DNA from: a virus
Virus record (IMG/VR): IMGVR_UViG_3300020190_000195
Coordinates: 1-34,630 of that record
Strand: one strand, 5' to 3'
DNA length: 34,630 bases
The notes beneath the pieces were generated by a model. It saw nothing but the letters and a program-made list of their open reading frames with translations, did no database searches and was not told the origin of the DNA. Both the position numbers and the translations under genes were made by a program. Positions 24,426 to 31,307 of the stretch are shown in pieces (the first letter of the stretch is position 1; each line of letters begins with the position of its first letter).

Positions 24426-25100
24426 ATGGCAAAACCATATTTCAGACTCGTTCCAAATTTAGAATATGTTAGTAGAAATGTTGACGAACAAAATATTTCA
24501 GATTATATTGAAGTTAAAAATTTATTTAAACGTGGAAAAATTCGTGATGATATCTTTGGTGATTTGACGTTCTTTACAAAGTATCAAATCATTGGTGATG
24601 AGAGACCAGATCAAGTTGCATTTAAAACTTACAACGATTCAACACTAGATTGGGTAGTCTTATTAGCAAATAATATAATCAATATTCAAAACGAATGGCC
24701 TTTACCACAAATTACATTTGATAAAATTATGCTTGAAAAATATGGTTCTTATGAAGGACTGTATAATGGAGTTCATCACTATGAAACAAACGAAGTTAAA
24801 AATCAAAATGACATTATAATTGTTGCAGCAGGACTGCAAGTACCTTCAAATTATTCAATATCTTATTATGATGATAAATTACAACAACAAATTACAAAGA
24901 CAAATATTACAACTCCAGTGACCAATTATGAGTATGAAAGTAAAAAAGACGACGAAAAACGAAATATCTTTTTACTCAAACCAATCTATTTAAATATTCT
25001 GTTTAATGATTTGGATTCAATTATGCCATATAAAAAAGGTGGAGATCAGTACGTGAACTCCACCTTGAAAAAGGGTGATAATATTAAACTTTACGAGTAA
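24426..25100 (+). CDS. 53: gp53-like baseplate wedge protein
   Basis: 224 residues, starting MAKPYFRLVPNLEYVSRNVD. The block DERPDQVAFKTYNDSTLDWV, then VLLANNIINIQNEWP, is the conserved core of T4 gp53 (PRPEELANAIYG...YWVLLMCN...GW). That protein contains a LysM-like fold and clamps the inner baseplate to the wedges. T4 gp53 is 196 residues. The stop codon TAA abuts the stop of the convergent gp32 gene with no gap, and the last 25 codons carry a terminator for the opposite strand. Confidence 0.85.
   Translation: MAKPYFRLVPNLEYVSRNVDEQNISDYIEVKNLFKRGKIRDDIFGDLTFFTKYQIIGDERPDQVAFKTYNDSTLDWVVLLANNIINIQNEWPLPQITFDKIMLEKYGSYEGLYNGVHHYETNEVKNQNDIIIVAAGLQVPSNYSISYYDDKLQQQITKTNITTPVTNYEYESKKDDEKRNIFLLKPIYLNILFNDLDSIMPYKKGGDQYVNSTLKKGDNIKLYE
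25032..25066 (-). terminator. Terminator of gp32 transcript, inside the gp53 gene
   Basis: On the minus strand a 9-bp stem AAGGTGGAG/CTCCACCTT with a 13-base loop is followed by a run of six T. It lies 35 bases past the gp32 stop, within the coding end of the convergent gp53 gene. It fits a rho-independent terminator for the gp32 mRNA; the plus strand lacks a T run here. Confidence 0.7.
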
Positions 25101-26039
25101 TCAATCATCCACAAGTTTTTGGAAATACTTCAGAGCATCATCTTCATCTTCATCATCTGAAGAAAGAGTTGGAAGAGAAGGTGATTTTGCCTTGCGATAA
25201 GACTCCTCAAGTTCTTCCATAACTTTAGATTCTTTTGTCACAGGTTCTGCATAATTTTCATACTCTTCTTCTTGTTCAGCAACAGCACGAGCAGCACTCT
25301 TCTGACCAAGAACCATCTTCAGACGCTTATCAAGATCATCATAAGACTTGAATTGATCAGAAGCGACCAGAGCAGAAAGAGAATTCTCTTTCTTCCAAAT
25401 TGCTTCCAGTGCATCGTCATCATCCAGAAGAGCAGCAGGAGAATCAAACTCCGACTTATCGTAGTTCCAATAACCATCAACCTTACGAATCTTCAGGCGG
25501 AAGTTTGCACCTTGCCAGAAATCAAAGGGATTGATTGGTTCTTCGTCTTCGAACTCAGGTTGCATCGCAGCTAAAATCTTATCAAAGATCTTCTTACCAA
25601 ACTTGAACAGGAATACCTTACCTTCGTTAGCAGGATTTGCAGGATCCTTTACAACATAGATGTTGCTGTAATAGTTCAGTTTGCGCTTTTGCTTACGAAC
25701 AGTTTCTTTATCCTTTTCACTACCGCTGTTCCACAGTTCGCGGTTATGTTCCGAAACAGGATCTTTCTGTCCCAGAGTGGTCAGAGAGTTTTCAATATAC
25801 CAACCACCAGGACCTTGAAATGCGTGACTGTAGAGTTTTACCCATGGAAGATCTTCTCCTTCAGGTGCTGGAAGAAAACGGATAATTGCAGAACCTACAC
25901 CAGTCTTATCCATTTCTGGTTTCCAAAAACGCTCATCAGTGCCACCAGAACCACCAGTGCTCATTTTTTCAACTTCTTTTACAAGTTTATCGGTGAGCGA
26001 ACCGAGTTTAGATTGCTTTTTCAGATTAGCAAAAGACAT
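25101..26039 (-). CDS. 32: gp32 single-stranded DNA-binding protein
   Basis: 312 residues. The N-terminal basic/acidic segment (FANLKKQSKLGSLTDKLVKE) is the cooperativity (LAST-type) domain. The OB core shows GVGSAIIRFLPAPEGEDLPW, GWYIENSLTTLG, YYSNIYVVKDPANPANEGKV and LFKFGKKIFDKI, close to T4 gp32. The acidic tail (SSDDEDEDDALKYFQKLVDD) is the partner-binding domain for gp59, gp33 and polymerase. The T4 zinc site (H-C-C-C) is lost: H72 is kept, but the three Cys positions read S85, D93 and S96, and the protein has no Cys. Its own sigma-70-like promoter and a GAGG ribosome site lie upstream. Confidence 0.95.
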   Translation of the reverse strand: MSFANLKKQSKLGSLTDKLVKEVEKMSTGGSGGTDERFWKPEMDKTGVGSAIIRFLPAPEGEDLPWVKLYSHAFQGPGGWYIENSLTTLGQKDPVSEHNRELWNSGSEKDKETVRKQKRKLNYYSNIYVVKDPANPANEGKVFLFKFGKKIFDKILAAMQPEFEDEEPINPFDFWQGANFRLKIRKVDGYWNYDKSEFDSPAALLDDDDALEAIWKKENSLSALVASDQFKSYDDLDKRLKMVLGQKSAARAVAEQEEEYENYAEPVTKESKVMEELEESYRKAKSPSLPTLSSDDEDEDDALKYFQKLVDD

Positions 26040-26084
26040 TTGTGTACCTCGTATTTTTAAGATTTGGCCTTTGTGTACTTGATT

Positions 26085-26113
26085 ATTCTACAAGATTTAC
26101 CCTGCTTTGTCAA
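26085..26113 (-). promoter_or_regulatory. Sigma-70 promoter of gp32 (TTGACA-17-TAGAAT)
   Basis: TTGACA at 26108-26113 and TAGAAT at 26085-26090 on the minus strand, with a 17-base spacer. The -35 box lies inside the last codons of the DUF1825-like gene. Transcription would start about 38 bases before the gp32 ATG. Confidence 0.85.
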
Positions 26114-26432
26114 TTCTTTCACGCATTGATTCGATCAATCGACTCATGTTGTTAAAAAGCATTGACATATCAATATTGGGAGAAAGTCCCATCATCATTG
26201 CAGATTCGGAAATTTTTTCTTTCATCTGTTTTGCTTCAGGATCATCAGATAAACTCAAACGTGTATAAAGAATTTTTTGTTTGTCTAATAATTTTTGAAG
26301 CAAATCAACATGTCCAATTTGTTCTTCTTTCGACATTGTAGAGAACTTAAATACACTATGATAAATTTGCTCCTGCAATTCAGAAATTTCTGCCATCTCG
26401 GCACGAACAACTTCGGATTCAAAAAAACTCAT
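26097..26432 (-). CDS. DUF1825-like helical protein next to gp32
   Basis: 111 residues, MSFFESEVVRAEMAEISELQ onward, all predicted helix. The start (FFESEVV-x-E) and the centre (LLDKQKILYTRLSLSDDPEA) resemble the cyanobacterial DUF1825 family, whose members begin GFFDSEIV and contain a similar KRFELSDD segment. In cyanomyoviruses such a protein commonly lies between gp32 and gp59. It overlaps gp59 by 4 bases (ATGA). No function is known to me; its place in the replication cluster suggests a replication or transcription partner, or a mimic of a host protein. Confidence 0.65.
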   Translation of the reverse strand: MSFFESEVVRAEMAEISELQEQIYHSVFKFSTMSKEEQIGHVDLLQKLLDKQKILYTRLSLSDDPEAKQMKEKISESAMMMGLSPNIDMSMLFNNMSRLIESMRERIDKAG

Positions 26433-27025
26433 ATTTCTCCTAAAATAATTTCTTTCAAAATTTTACGATAACCAAATACATCAATATTTAGAAATGGATT
26501 ATACTTTTTTAATTTTAAACTGACGATTTCCCATACAGGATCCTTCAGTTTCTTGTCAAATGTTTTCCCGAACAGGAATATTCTATCATAGATAATCAAC
26601 GTTTCAAGACTAATATTCCCGCTCAGGAAACTTTTTAATACTGGTGGATGTCCTTTAGAACAATCAAATACTTCTTCAAATTTGTTAGTTTTAAATAGTT
26701 TTTCCGATTCTTCCTTAAAGATATAAGATAAGGATTGTGTTCTTTTTTTCCAATTGATATAATTCTGTTCTCCTTCTCTAATGATACTACCAATCCATAA
26801 ATTTGATGGATCATCAACAGAGATAAAATTAGAAACAAAGAAATCAATGACTTCTTTATCATCTTTGTTTCTTGAAATCTTCTCAAACCAAAAACGATCT
26901 CTACGCTTATAAAATGACTGTAGATTTGCTCTTACTTTTCCACAGTATTTTTGATAGTCGTATTCTGGTTTGGTAAAATGATTTTTAAGTGCCAAATAGG
27001 TCTTATATGTATCAAAAGGCATCAT
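26429..27025 (-). CDS. 59: gp59-like loader of gp41 helicase
   Basis: 198 residues (T4 gp59: 217). The order YKTYLALKNHF, YDYQKYCGKVRANLQSFYKR, RDRFWFEKISRN and VIDFFVSNFISVDDPSNLWI, then FEEVFDCSKGHPPVLKSFLS and ETLIIYDRIFLFG, matches T4 gp59 closely (KLYLMIKQH, YQKRRDKYFFQKLS, LALIFISNLVANQDAWIGD, FKEIFEYN). The protein binds forks and gp32-coated DNA and loads the replicative helicase. It lies between gp33 and gp32 as in T4, but with two extra genes in the cluster. ATG 27025 or the next codon ATG 27022 could be the start. The start overlaps the oxygenase stop by 14 bases. Confidence 0.9.
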   Translation of the reverse strand: MMPFDTYKTYLALKNHFTKPEYDYQKYCGKVRANLQSFYKRRDRFWFEKISRNKDDKEVIDFFVSNFISVDDPSNLWIGSIIREGEQNYINWKKRTQSLSYIFKEESEKLFKTNKFEEVFDCSKGHPPVLKSFLSGNISLETLIIYDRIFLFGKTFDKKLKDPVWEIVSLKLKKYNPFLNIDVFGYRKILKEIILGEI

Positions 27026-27599
27026 TTGTAATAATGTTGAATGCTAGAGTAATTCTTTCTTCATTCTTTTTTTGAGGTTCAACTCCATGTAAAACATCGC
27101 TGGGAAATAATATCATAGTTCCATTTGTTCCCTCATATTGAAGATCGTATTCTGGAAAAATAGTTGGATGATTATGATTCTGATAGTAAATAACGCCAGA
27201 TAAATTTCCAGAATGAGAATGAAATGGATTTTTATTTTCATAGTATGCAAAATTTACCCACATATCATATCCATCAAAATGACCATCCCATTTTCTAAGT
27301 TTATAATTTCTATGATTTCCTCCAAAAATATAAGAACACGCTCTAAGCGTATAAGCTAACCAAAAAGAATCTTCAACTAAAAACTGAGATACGCTACATT
27401 GATATGCATTATTTTTTATATTCAATGTTGGGTCATAACCAGAATTTTCATGAGATTTTAGATAGTGAAGCGGATGTTCTTTTACTTTTTTTGCTTTATT
27501 GATCCAAATATCAATTTCCTCTATTATTTCCTTTGGAAGATTTAGAACAAAAATCGGCACATTTTCCAAAAGTTGTTTTGTATCAAAGAAATAATCCAT
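27012..27599 (-). CDS. 2OG-Fe(II) oxygenase superfamily protein
   Basis: 195 residues. The C-terminal half has the double-stranded beta-helix pattern of the phage/cyanobacterial 2OG-Fe(II) oxygenase group (Pfam PF13759 type): MWVNFAYYENKNPFHSHSG, LSGVIYYQN, TMILFPSDVLHGVEP and RITLAFNI. The HSH of FHSHSG and the H of VLHGVEP are the likely iron ligands, and R in ERITLAF the likely 2-oxoglutarate ligand. The N-terminus is helical. It is inserted between gp33 and gp59, two genes that are adjacent in T4, so it would be made with replication proteins. Substrate unknown. Confidence 0.8.
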   Translation of the reverse strand: MDYFFDTKQLLENVPIFVLNLPKEIIEEIDIWINKAKKVKEHPLHYLKSHENSGYDPTLNIKNNAYQCSVSQFLVEDSFWLAYTLRACSYIFGGNHRNYKLRKWDGHFDGYDMWVNFAYYENKNPFHSHSGNLSGVIYYQNHNHPTIFPEYDLQYEGTNGTMILFPSDVLHGVEPQKKNEERITLAFNIITNDAF

Positions 27600-27655
27600 T
27601 TCAAAAAAGTAATATAGGGATTTTTTGCCGGGAAATTTTTGCCCCCAAAATGGAA

Positions 27656-27913
27656 TTAAAAGACCAATTTTGCTCGGGAGGTTCTTTTGAGAAAGTTAAG
27701 TTGCATTGCTTCATACTTAAGTTTCTCTTTCAATGGTTTAGAGATTAACTTAGGCACGGATTCTAGATCAATGTTGTTTTGCTCACAGAAATGAACGATA
27801 GCATCGATGTAATTCATATCCTCATTAGTTTGCACAAGACCTTCAATCTCCTGGGCAAATCGTGAAGGACAAAAGAATTTATTCTCTAAGGCTTTTTCTA
27901 ATTCATTCTCCAT
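27656..27913 (-). CDS. 33: gp33-like late promoter co-activator
   Basis: 85 residues from ATG 27913; the longer frame would need a TTG start. FAQEIEGLVQTNEDMNYIDA, IVHFCEQNNIDLESV and PKLISKPLKEKLKYEA align with the core of T4 gp33 (IIEKMVEEFGMSYLEATTAF, LEENSIPETQFAKFI). T4 gp33 bridges RNA polymerase and the sliding clamp gp45 and activates late promoters. Its C-terminal clamp-binding tail ends in hydrophobic residues, here AKLVF. The gene has its own consensus sigma-70-like promoter, as expected for a factor needed before late transcription. Confidence 0.85.
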   Translation of the reverse strand: MENELEKALENKFFCPSRFAQEIEGLVQTNEDMNYIDAIVHFCEQNNIDLESVPKLISKPLKEKLKYEAMQLNFLKRTSRAKLVF

Positions 27914-27964
27914 AATTCCCAACACTGTAATACGCAATTTGATACCTATTAAAACTCATAAGAC

Positions 27965-27993
27965 ATTTTAGTTCAGGACGAAACATTTGTCAA
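27965..27993 (-). promoter_or_regulatory. Sigma-70 promoter of gp33 (TTGACA-17-TAAAAT)
   Basis: TTGACA at 27988-27993 and TAAAAT at 27965-27970 on the minus strand, with a 17-base spacer. The TGA in TTGACA is the stop codon of the upstream nuclease gene. The leader to ATG 27913 is about 45 bases. Confidence 0.85.
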
Positions 27994-28670
27994 GCAATTG
28001 TTTCAAGTTTATCATTTACGAATTTCTTAATGTACTGTGTGAGTAGTCGAATGTACTTTGCTTTATTTCTTTCTTCATAAATTTCAACATCCCCATTTTC
28101 ACATGTCATAATGATCACGAATTTTTTAACGGAAAGTCCAGTAAGTTCATGTAACATGCAAGCATATGCACAACACTGAACAAAATAGTGATCAATCCAC
28201 TCTCTTGGTTTTGGTTTTTTAGAAGTTTTGAAGTCAATGATCGAAAGTTCTCCGTCAAATTCTGCAATACAATCAACTGTACCTGCAATTCCTAAGAACT
28301 GACTATAAAGAGCACCTTCCAGAGCATAGATATTATTTATGCGCTTAAGAGCAGGTAAAGCAACTTGAAACAAATGCTCTGAAATTGGAAGAACATCAGA
28401 GTTCAAATCCATATTCCGAAGATATTGCTCAATTAATGTATGAGTATCTGTGCCACGACTGGTTGCTTGGCGAGTAATTCTATCAGCTTCAGCATCACCA
28501 ACCTTTTTTCTCCAATTTGCAAAAAATTCTTTATTAAAGTGACTTGTAACAGAAGTAATAGAAACAAACTTTACTAGTTCTTCTGCGCTTGGAATTTTAT
28601 AATAGCGAACACCATCAATTGTCTCTCGCTCCAACTGAGGCAATTCAAGATTTACATGAGTAAAAGTCAT
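27990..28670 (-). CDS. PD-(D/E)XK (RecB-like) exonuclease
   Basis: 226 residues. TSRGTDTHTLIEQYL (about 70-84) is the RecB-family motif with the metal-binding His. GIAGTVDCIAEFDG followed by ELSIIDFKTSKKPK supplies D...D-x-K (GTVD, IIDFKTSKK). QCCAYACMLHEL gives the downstream Q-xxx-Y motif. This is the order seen in RecB/Cas4-like single-domain nucleases carried by T4-like cyanophages. It likely acts in recombination-dependent replication or host DNA breakdown. The start overlaps the stop of the gene upstream as ATGA. Confidence 0.9.
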   Translation of the reverse strand: MTFTHVNLELPQLERETIDGVRYYKIPSAEELVKFVSITSVTSHFNKEFFANWRKKVGDAEADRITRQATSRGTDTHTLIEQYLRNMDLNSDVLPISEHLFQVALPALKRINNIYALEGALYSQFLGIAGTVDCIAEFDGELSIIDFKTSKKPKPREWIDHYFVQCCAYACMLHELTGLSVKKFVIIMTCENGDVEIYEERNKAKYIRLLTQYIKKFVNDKLETIA

Positions 28671-29335
28671 TTTTTGAATAAAAATCTAAAAGGGCATTTT
28701 TTGGGTTCGCTTTTAACAAATAATTGTTTATGATCTGCATTTTTTCTATTAGAATCTTGCAAGTCAATCATTGTATGTACTTTGTTTAAATTTTTCTCAC
28801 GAGTCATAATGATACCATCATTAAGATTGGAAGGAATAAACTTCATTCTGAAAAGAGGATCACCTTTTTTAATAATTACTGGTTTAGTTTCATCTACGAG
28901 TGTAAATGCAAATGACGTTGTTCTTGGCCAATTTGATAGATTAAACCATCCGGATATTGTGATAAGATTGTTGTTAAAAGATGTCATTGGGTGATCAAAA
29001 AATTCAAACCAAATATTTTTTGATTGAGTCCAAAAGAAAAAAGTTGGAAACAAAAGTTGAATCACAGGTTTTGGAGCCCACATATGATTTTCCCCAAATG
29101 TCATGTCATTAATTAAATCATAATTATCACAGGAAAATTTTAAATCTTCATTAGTTCTATCAATTTTTAAATAAAAATCAACCGGCGATGTTGCAACAAA
29201 AGTACGATTAGATATGTGATTAAAAACCGGACATTTTTGGTAGGGATATCCTTCGCTTTTTTCAAAAGAAGATTGACGTATCAAACATGGTTCATGAGTT
29301 TCATCATATACGTGATAATAAATCTTGTGATTCAT
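28667..29335 (-). CDS. DUF6065-like protein of unknown function
   Basis: 222 residues. MNHKIYYHVYDETHEPCLIR, YPYQKCPVFNHISNRTF and PVDFYLKIDR are the features I associate with the DUF6065 family, common in cyanomyoviruses and pelagiphages. The body has many aromatic residues (LFPTFFFWTQSKNIWFEFF, SGWFNLSNWPRTTSFAF) and a PLFRMKFIP strand, which suggests a compact beta barrel. It overlaps phoH and the nuclease by 4 bases at each end, so all three are translated together. No catalytic motif is evident. Confidence 0.7.
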   Translation of the reverse strand: MNHKIYYHVYDETHEPCLIRQSSFEKSEGYPYQKCPVFNHISNRTFVATSPVDFYLKIDRTNEDLKFSCDNYDLINDMTFGENHMWAPKPVIQLLFPTFFFWTQSKNIWFEFFDHPMTSFNNNLITISGWFNLSNWPRTTSFAFTLVDETKPVIIKKGDPLFRMKFIPSNLNDGIIMTREKNLNKVHTMIDLQDSNRKNADHKQLFVKSEPKKCPFRFLFKK

Positions 29336-30093
29336 AAACCAAGTTCAGTTTTTGCAATAATGTATTCCTTACAAAGACCCGATCTTACAATATCTTCAAT
29401 TCCAAATTCAATAACATCAAAGGATGGCATGACGCGAAGAATTCTCATGAAGTCAACGATTCCATTCTTCTCATTTGTTTTCACCAAATCCGATTGAGTT
29501 GCATCTCCACAGAACATAATCTTTGTATTCTCACCAACACGGGTAATGATTGAATCAAGTTCGTGGAAATTCAAGTTTTGGAATTCATCAACAATGATGA
29601 TAGCATTATCAAGAGTTGTTCCACGAATAAATGAAGTACTCCAGAAAGAAATAGTTCCTTGTGCTTTGAGATTGCCATAAAGCATCTCAAATTCTGTATC
29701 AGATGGCATTTGGAACATGTACTTTACCATGTTCTTATAAGGAATTTGATAAAGACTCGATTTATCCTCATGATCTCCAGGAAGGAAACCAATTTCACGG
29801 GTGGCCACAAGAGATCTTACAATGTAGATTTTATCGTAAGGACTACGCTCATCTAAAACATCACAGATGGCATTGTAAAGAGTGATGAATGTTTTACCTG
29901 TTCCTGCTGCGCCATATGCAACAATGTTTTTTCCGTCAGAGAACGACTTAAAAAGTTGTTCTTGATTGTCTGTCAACGGATCAATATCTAAAAGCAAATC
30001 GACATTAATTGCCTTTTTGTTTTTTTTCATTGCACGAGTCGTCATTCCAACTCCAATGGGTTGCTCAGAACCCTTTCTTCTTCCTCTTGCCAT
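29332..30093 (-). CDS. phoH: PhoH-like P-loop ATPase
   Basis: 253 residues. The Walker A motif GAAGTGKT is at residues 61-68, and Walker B with its DEFQNLN extension (AIIIVDEFQNLN) at about 162-173. The order IDPLTDNQEQLF, then KIYIVRSLVATREIGFLPGD and TKIMFCGDATQSDL, is that of PhoH. Cyanophage phoH is widely used as a marker gene. It belongs to the phosphate-starvation set in some bacteria, but its job in phage is not established; RNA handling has been proposed from PhoH domain neighbours. The N-terminal 30 residues are basic and phage-specific. Confidence 0.95.
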   Translation of the reverse strand: MARGRRKGSEQPIGVGMTTRAMKKNKKAINVDLLLDIDPLTDNQEQLFKSFSDGKNIVAYGAAGTGKTFITLYNAICDVLDERSPYDKIYIVRSLVATREIGFLPGDHEDKSSLYQIPYKNMVKYMFQMPSDTEFEMLYGNLKAQGTISFWSTSFIRGTTLDNAIIIVDEFQNLNFHELDSIITRVGENTKIMFCGDATQSDLVKTNEKNGIVDFMRILRVMPSFDVIEFGIEDIVRSGLCKEYIIAKTELGL

Positions 30094-30099
30094 ATGTAA

Positions 30100-30342
30100 T
30101 TAAAAAGGTTTTACTTTTGCACCAGGCATCTTTGAAGCTTTGCGAAGAACTTCATTCCAACCTGGATTTTTATTTACAAGTTTTTGTTGCCATTCACCGA
30201 CTTCCCCGACCCCAGCACAACCCTGAGACCAATCTTTGTCCCATTCTGGATTGTCTTTTCTCCACTGATCATACTCTGCCATCGACATGTAGAGTTCTTT
30301 TGTTTCACCTGTTTCTAAATGTTTAACTGGATACGTTGGCAT
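30100..30342 (-). CDS. Small conserved protein upstream of phoH
   Basis: 80 residues, MPTYPVKHLETGETKELYMS onward, with EYDQWRKDNPEWDKDWSQGC and PGWNEVLRKASKMPGAKV. The start MPTY...K...ETGE and the C-terminal GWNEVLRKASK-PG recall FmdB-type zinc-ribbon proteins, but only one Cys (C42) remains, so no zinc site is possible. I recall similar proteins directly upstream of phoH in cyanomyoviruses. The gap to phoH is 6 bases. Function unknown. Confidence 0.7.
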   Translation of the reverse strand: MPTYPVKHLETGETKELYMSMAEYDQWRKDNPEWDKDWSQGCAGVGEVGEWQQKLVNKNPGWNEVLRKASKMPGAKVKPF

Positions 30343-30363
30343 AGTCTTAATAATGTGTAGGGT

Positions 30364-30371
30364 TATTTATT
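30364..30371 (-). promoter_or_regulatory. Possible late-type promoter (AATAAATA)
   Basis: The minus strand reads AATAAATAACCC, 21 bases before the ATG at 30342 and overlapping the thyX stop. It is one base off the T4 late core and would give the phoH gene set a second transcript. Confidence 0.4.
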
Positions 30372-31059
30372 CGATGGTGATAGATGGTGCATCTACACAC
30401 TCTGGACACTCTTCTGACATATTCCATTCAAGTGCTTGTGCAACAGCAGGAAATTCGCAAATAAAAATACAACGAATTGCTTCTGCAATTTCCATATGTT
30501 CTTTTTGTGTGCCATGAGCCGAACGCAAATCAATGTAGTGTATCCACGATCTTGCAGAGCCTGTCATATACAGGCGTGTAGGCGTCGCTAAAGGCAATAC
30601 AAACCTTGCACACTCCTTTGCCACTCCCTTTTCCAGAAGACGGTTATAGACTCTTTGAGAGTGCTCAAACAAAATGCGAATATCTTCAAGCAAAGTGAGT
30701 TGCAAGTAATCCGGAATATCGTTAATTGAATTTTGACGATTTTTATCATCTTGCCGCCGAAGTTCTGGAAGAGGAATGGACTTACTTAAAAGATTTGTGT
30801 CAGCATAACGCTGTGAAAATTCTTGAAAGGTAAAACTTCTGTGACGCAAAATTTGTGCAGCAATCCCACGAGTAGTATTAATTTCTACAGTCATTATTGC
30901 TTGCTCAAAGATGCTCCAATGTTGGTGTTTGATGCAATACTTTAGCAATCCAGAAAAGTTTTCATTGTCTTGATTATTAGGATTACTTACACGAGCGCAG
31001 TAAGCCATGTGCTTTTCTGCATCCGGAGTAACACTAATGAGTTTAACTTCTGGTTTCAT
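30367..31059 (-). CDS. thyX: Flavin-dependent thymidylate synthase
   Basis: 230 residues from ATG 31059. The ThyX signature RHRSFTFQEFSQRY (RHR-x7-S) is at about 72-85 in this numbering. KHQHWSIFEQAIMTVEINTT, RFVLPLATPTRLYMTGSARS and WIHYIDLRS give the substrate and FAD-binding blocks. The enzyme makes dTMP from dUMP with NADPH and methylene-tetrahydrofolate, feeding phage DNA synthesis. The open frame extends upstream to 31173, but that part overlaps a small gene in another frame. The start at 31059 (MKPEVKLISVTPDAEKHMAY) leaves a clean 10-base gap and gives the usual length. Confidence 0.93.
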   Translation of the reverse strand: MKPEVKLISVTPDAEKHMAYCARVSNPNNQDNENFSGLLKYCIKHQHWSIFEQAIMTVEINTTRGIAAQILRHRSFTFQEFSQRYADTNLLSKSIPLPELRRQDDKNRQNSINDIPDYLQLTLLEDIRILFEHSQRVYNRLLEKGVAKECARFVLPLATPTRLYMTGSARSWIHYIDLRSAHGTQKEHMEIAEAIRCIFICEFPAVAQALEWNMSEECPECVDAPSITIE

Positions 31060-31069
31060 AAACTCAAAT

Positions 31070-31246
31070 TCAGTTGGCATATTCATCATCGTCATAAAAA
31101 ATTTCGTCGTAATCGGTAATGTGTGAAGCAATTTCTTCGTATTCAACCTCTGATTTGCAAGAATCTTCAGCATAAAGTTCTGCCTTCAGGCAATTTACTA
31201 AAGACTCTAAGTTTCTTACAATCAATTTGAGATTTTCTTTATCCAT
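31070..31246 (-). CDS. Small acidic unknown protein upstream of thyX (58 residues)
   Basis: The frame starts at ATG 31246 (MDKENLKLIVRNLESLVNCL) and stops at 31070, ten bases before thyX. The product is helical at the N-terminus and very acidic at the C-terminus (DYDEIFYDDDEYAN). It sits about 20 bases behind a sigma-70-like promoter. The ribosome site is weak: GAGAG lies about 14 bases before the start, and an earlier out-of-frame ATG is close. No family recognised. Confidence 0.6.
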   Translation of the reverse strand: MDKENLKLIVRNLESLVNCLKAELYAEDSCKSEVEYEEIASHITDYDEIFYDDDEYAN

Positions 31247-31267
31247 AGTTACACATGGTCTCTCGCT

Positions 31268-31296
31268 ATTTTACATAAAAAAAAGAGGGTTGTCAA
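31268..31296 (-). promoter_or_regulatory. Sigma-70 promoter overlapping a terminator (TTGACA-17-TAAAAT)
   Basis: TTGACA at 31291-31296 and TAAAAT at 31268-31273 on the minus strand, 17-base spacer. The TTGACA lies at the tip of a terminator hairpin, and the spacer is largely the terminator's T run. It would start the transcript of the 58-residue gene and thyX. Confidence 0.75.
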
Positions 31297-31301
31297 CCCT
31301 C
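31277..31301 (-). terminator. Rho-independent terminator of the small-gene operon
   Basis: A 7-bp stem GAGGGTT/AACCCTC with a 3-base loop, followed by eight T on the minus strand. It lies 7 bases after the stop of the 33-residue gene. The hairpin shares its bases with the -35 box of the next promoter. Confidence 0.9.
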
Positions 31302-31307
31302 CAATAG

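Noticed and set aside
25110-25146. Possible hairpin CTTCAGA/TCTGAAG as a gp53 terminator
   Set aside because: The loop is over 20 bases, no T run follows on the plus strand, and the sequence encodes the acidic gp32 tail.
25689-26060. Plus-strand frame of 123 codons opposite gp32
   Set aside because: gp32 is certain on the other strand; this frame has no motif or ribosome site.
31060-31173. Upstream extension of the thyX frame
   Set aside because: It overlaps the 58-residue gene almost fully and precedes the conserved ThyX start region.
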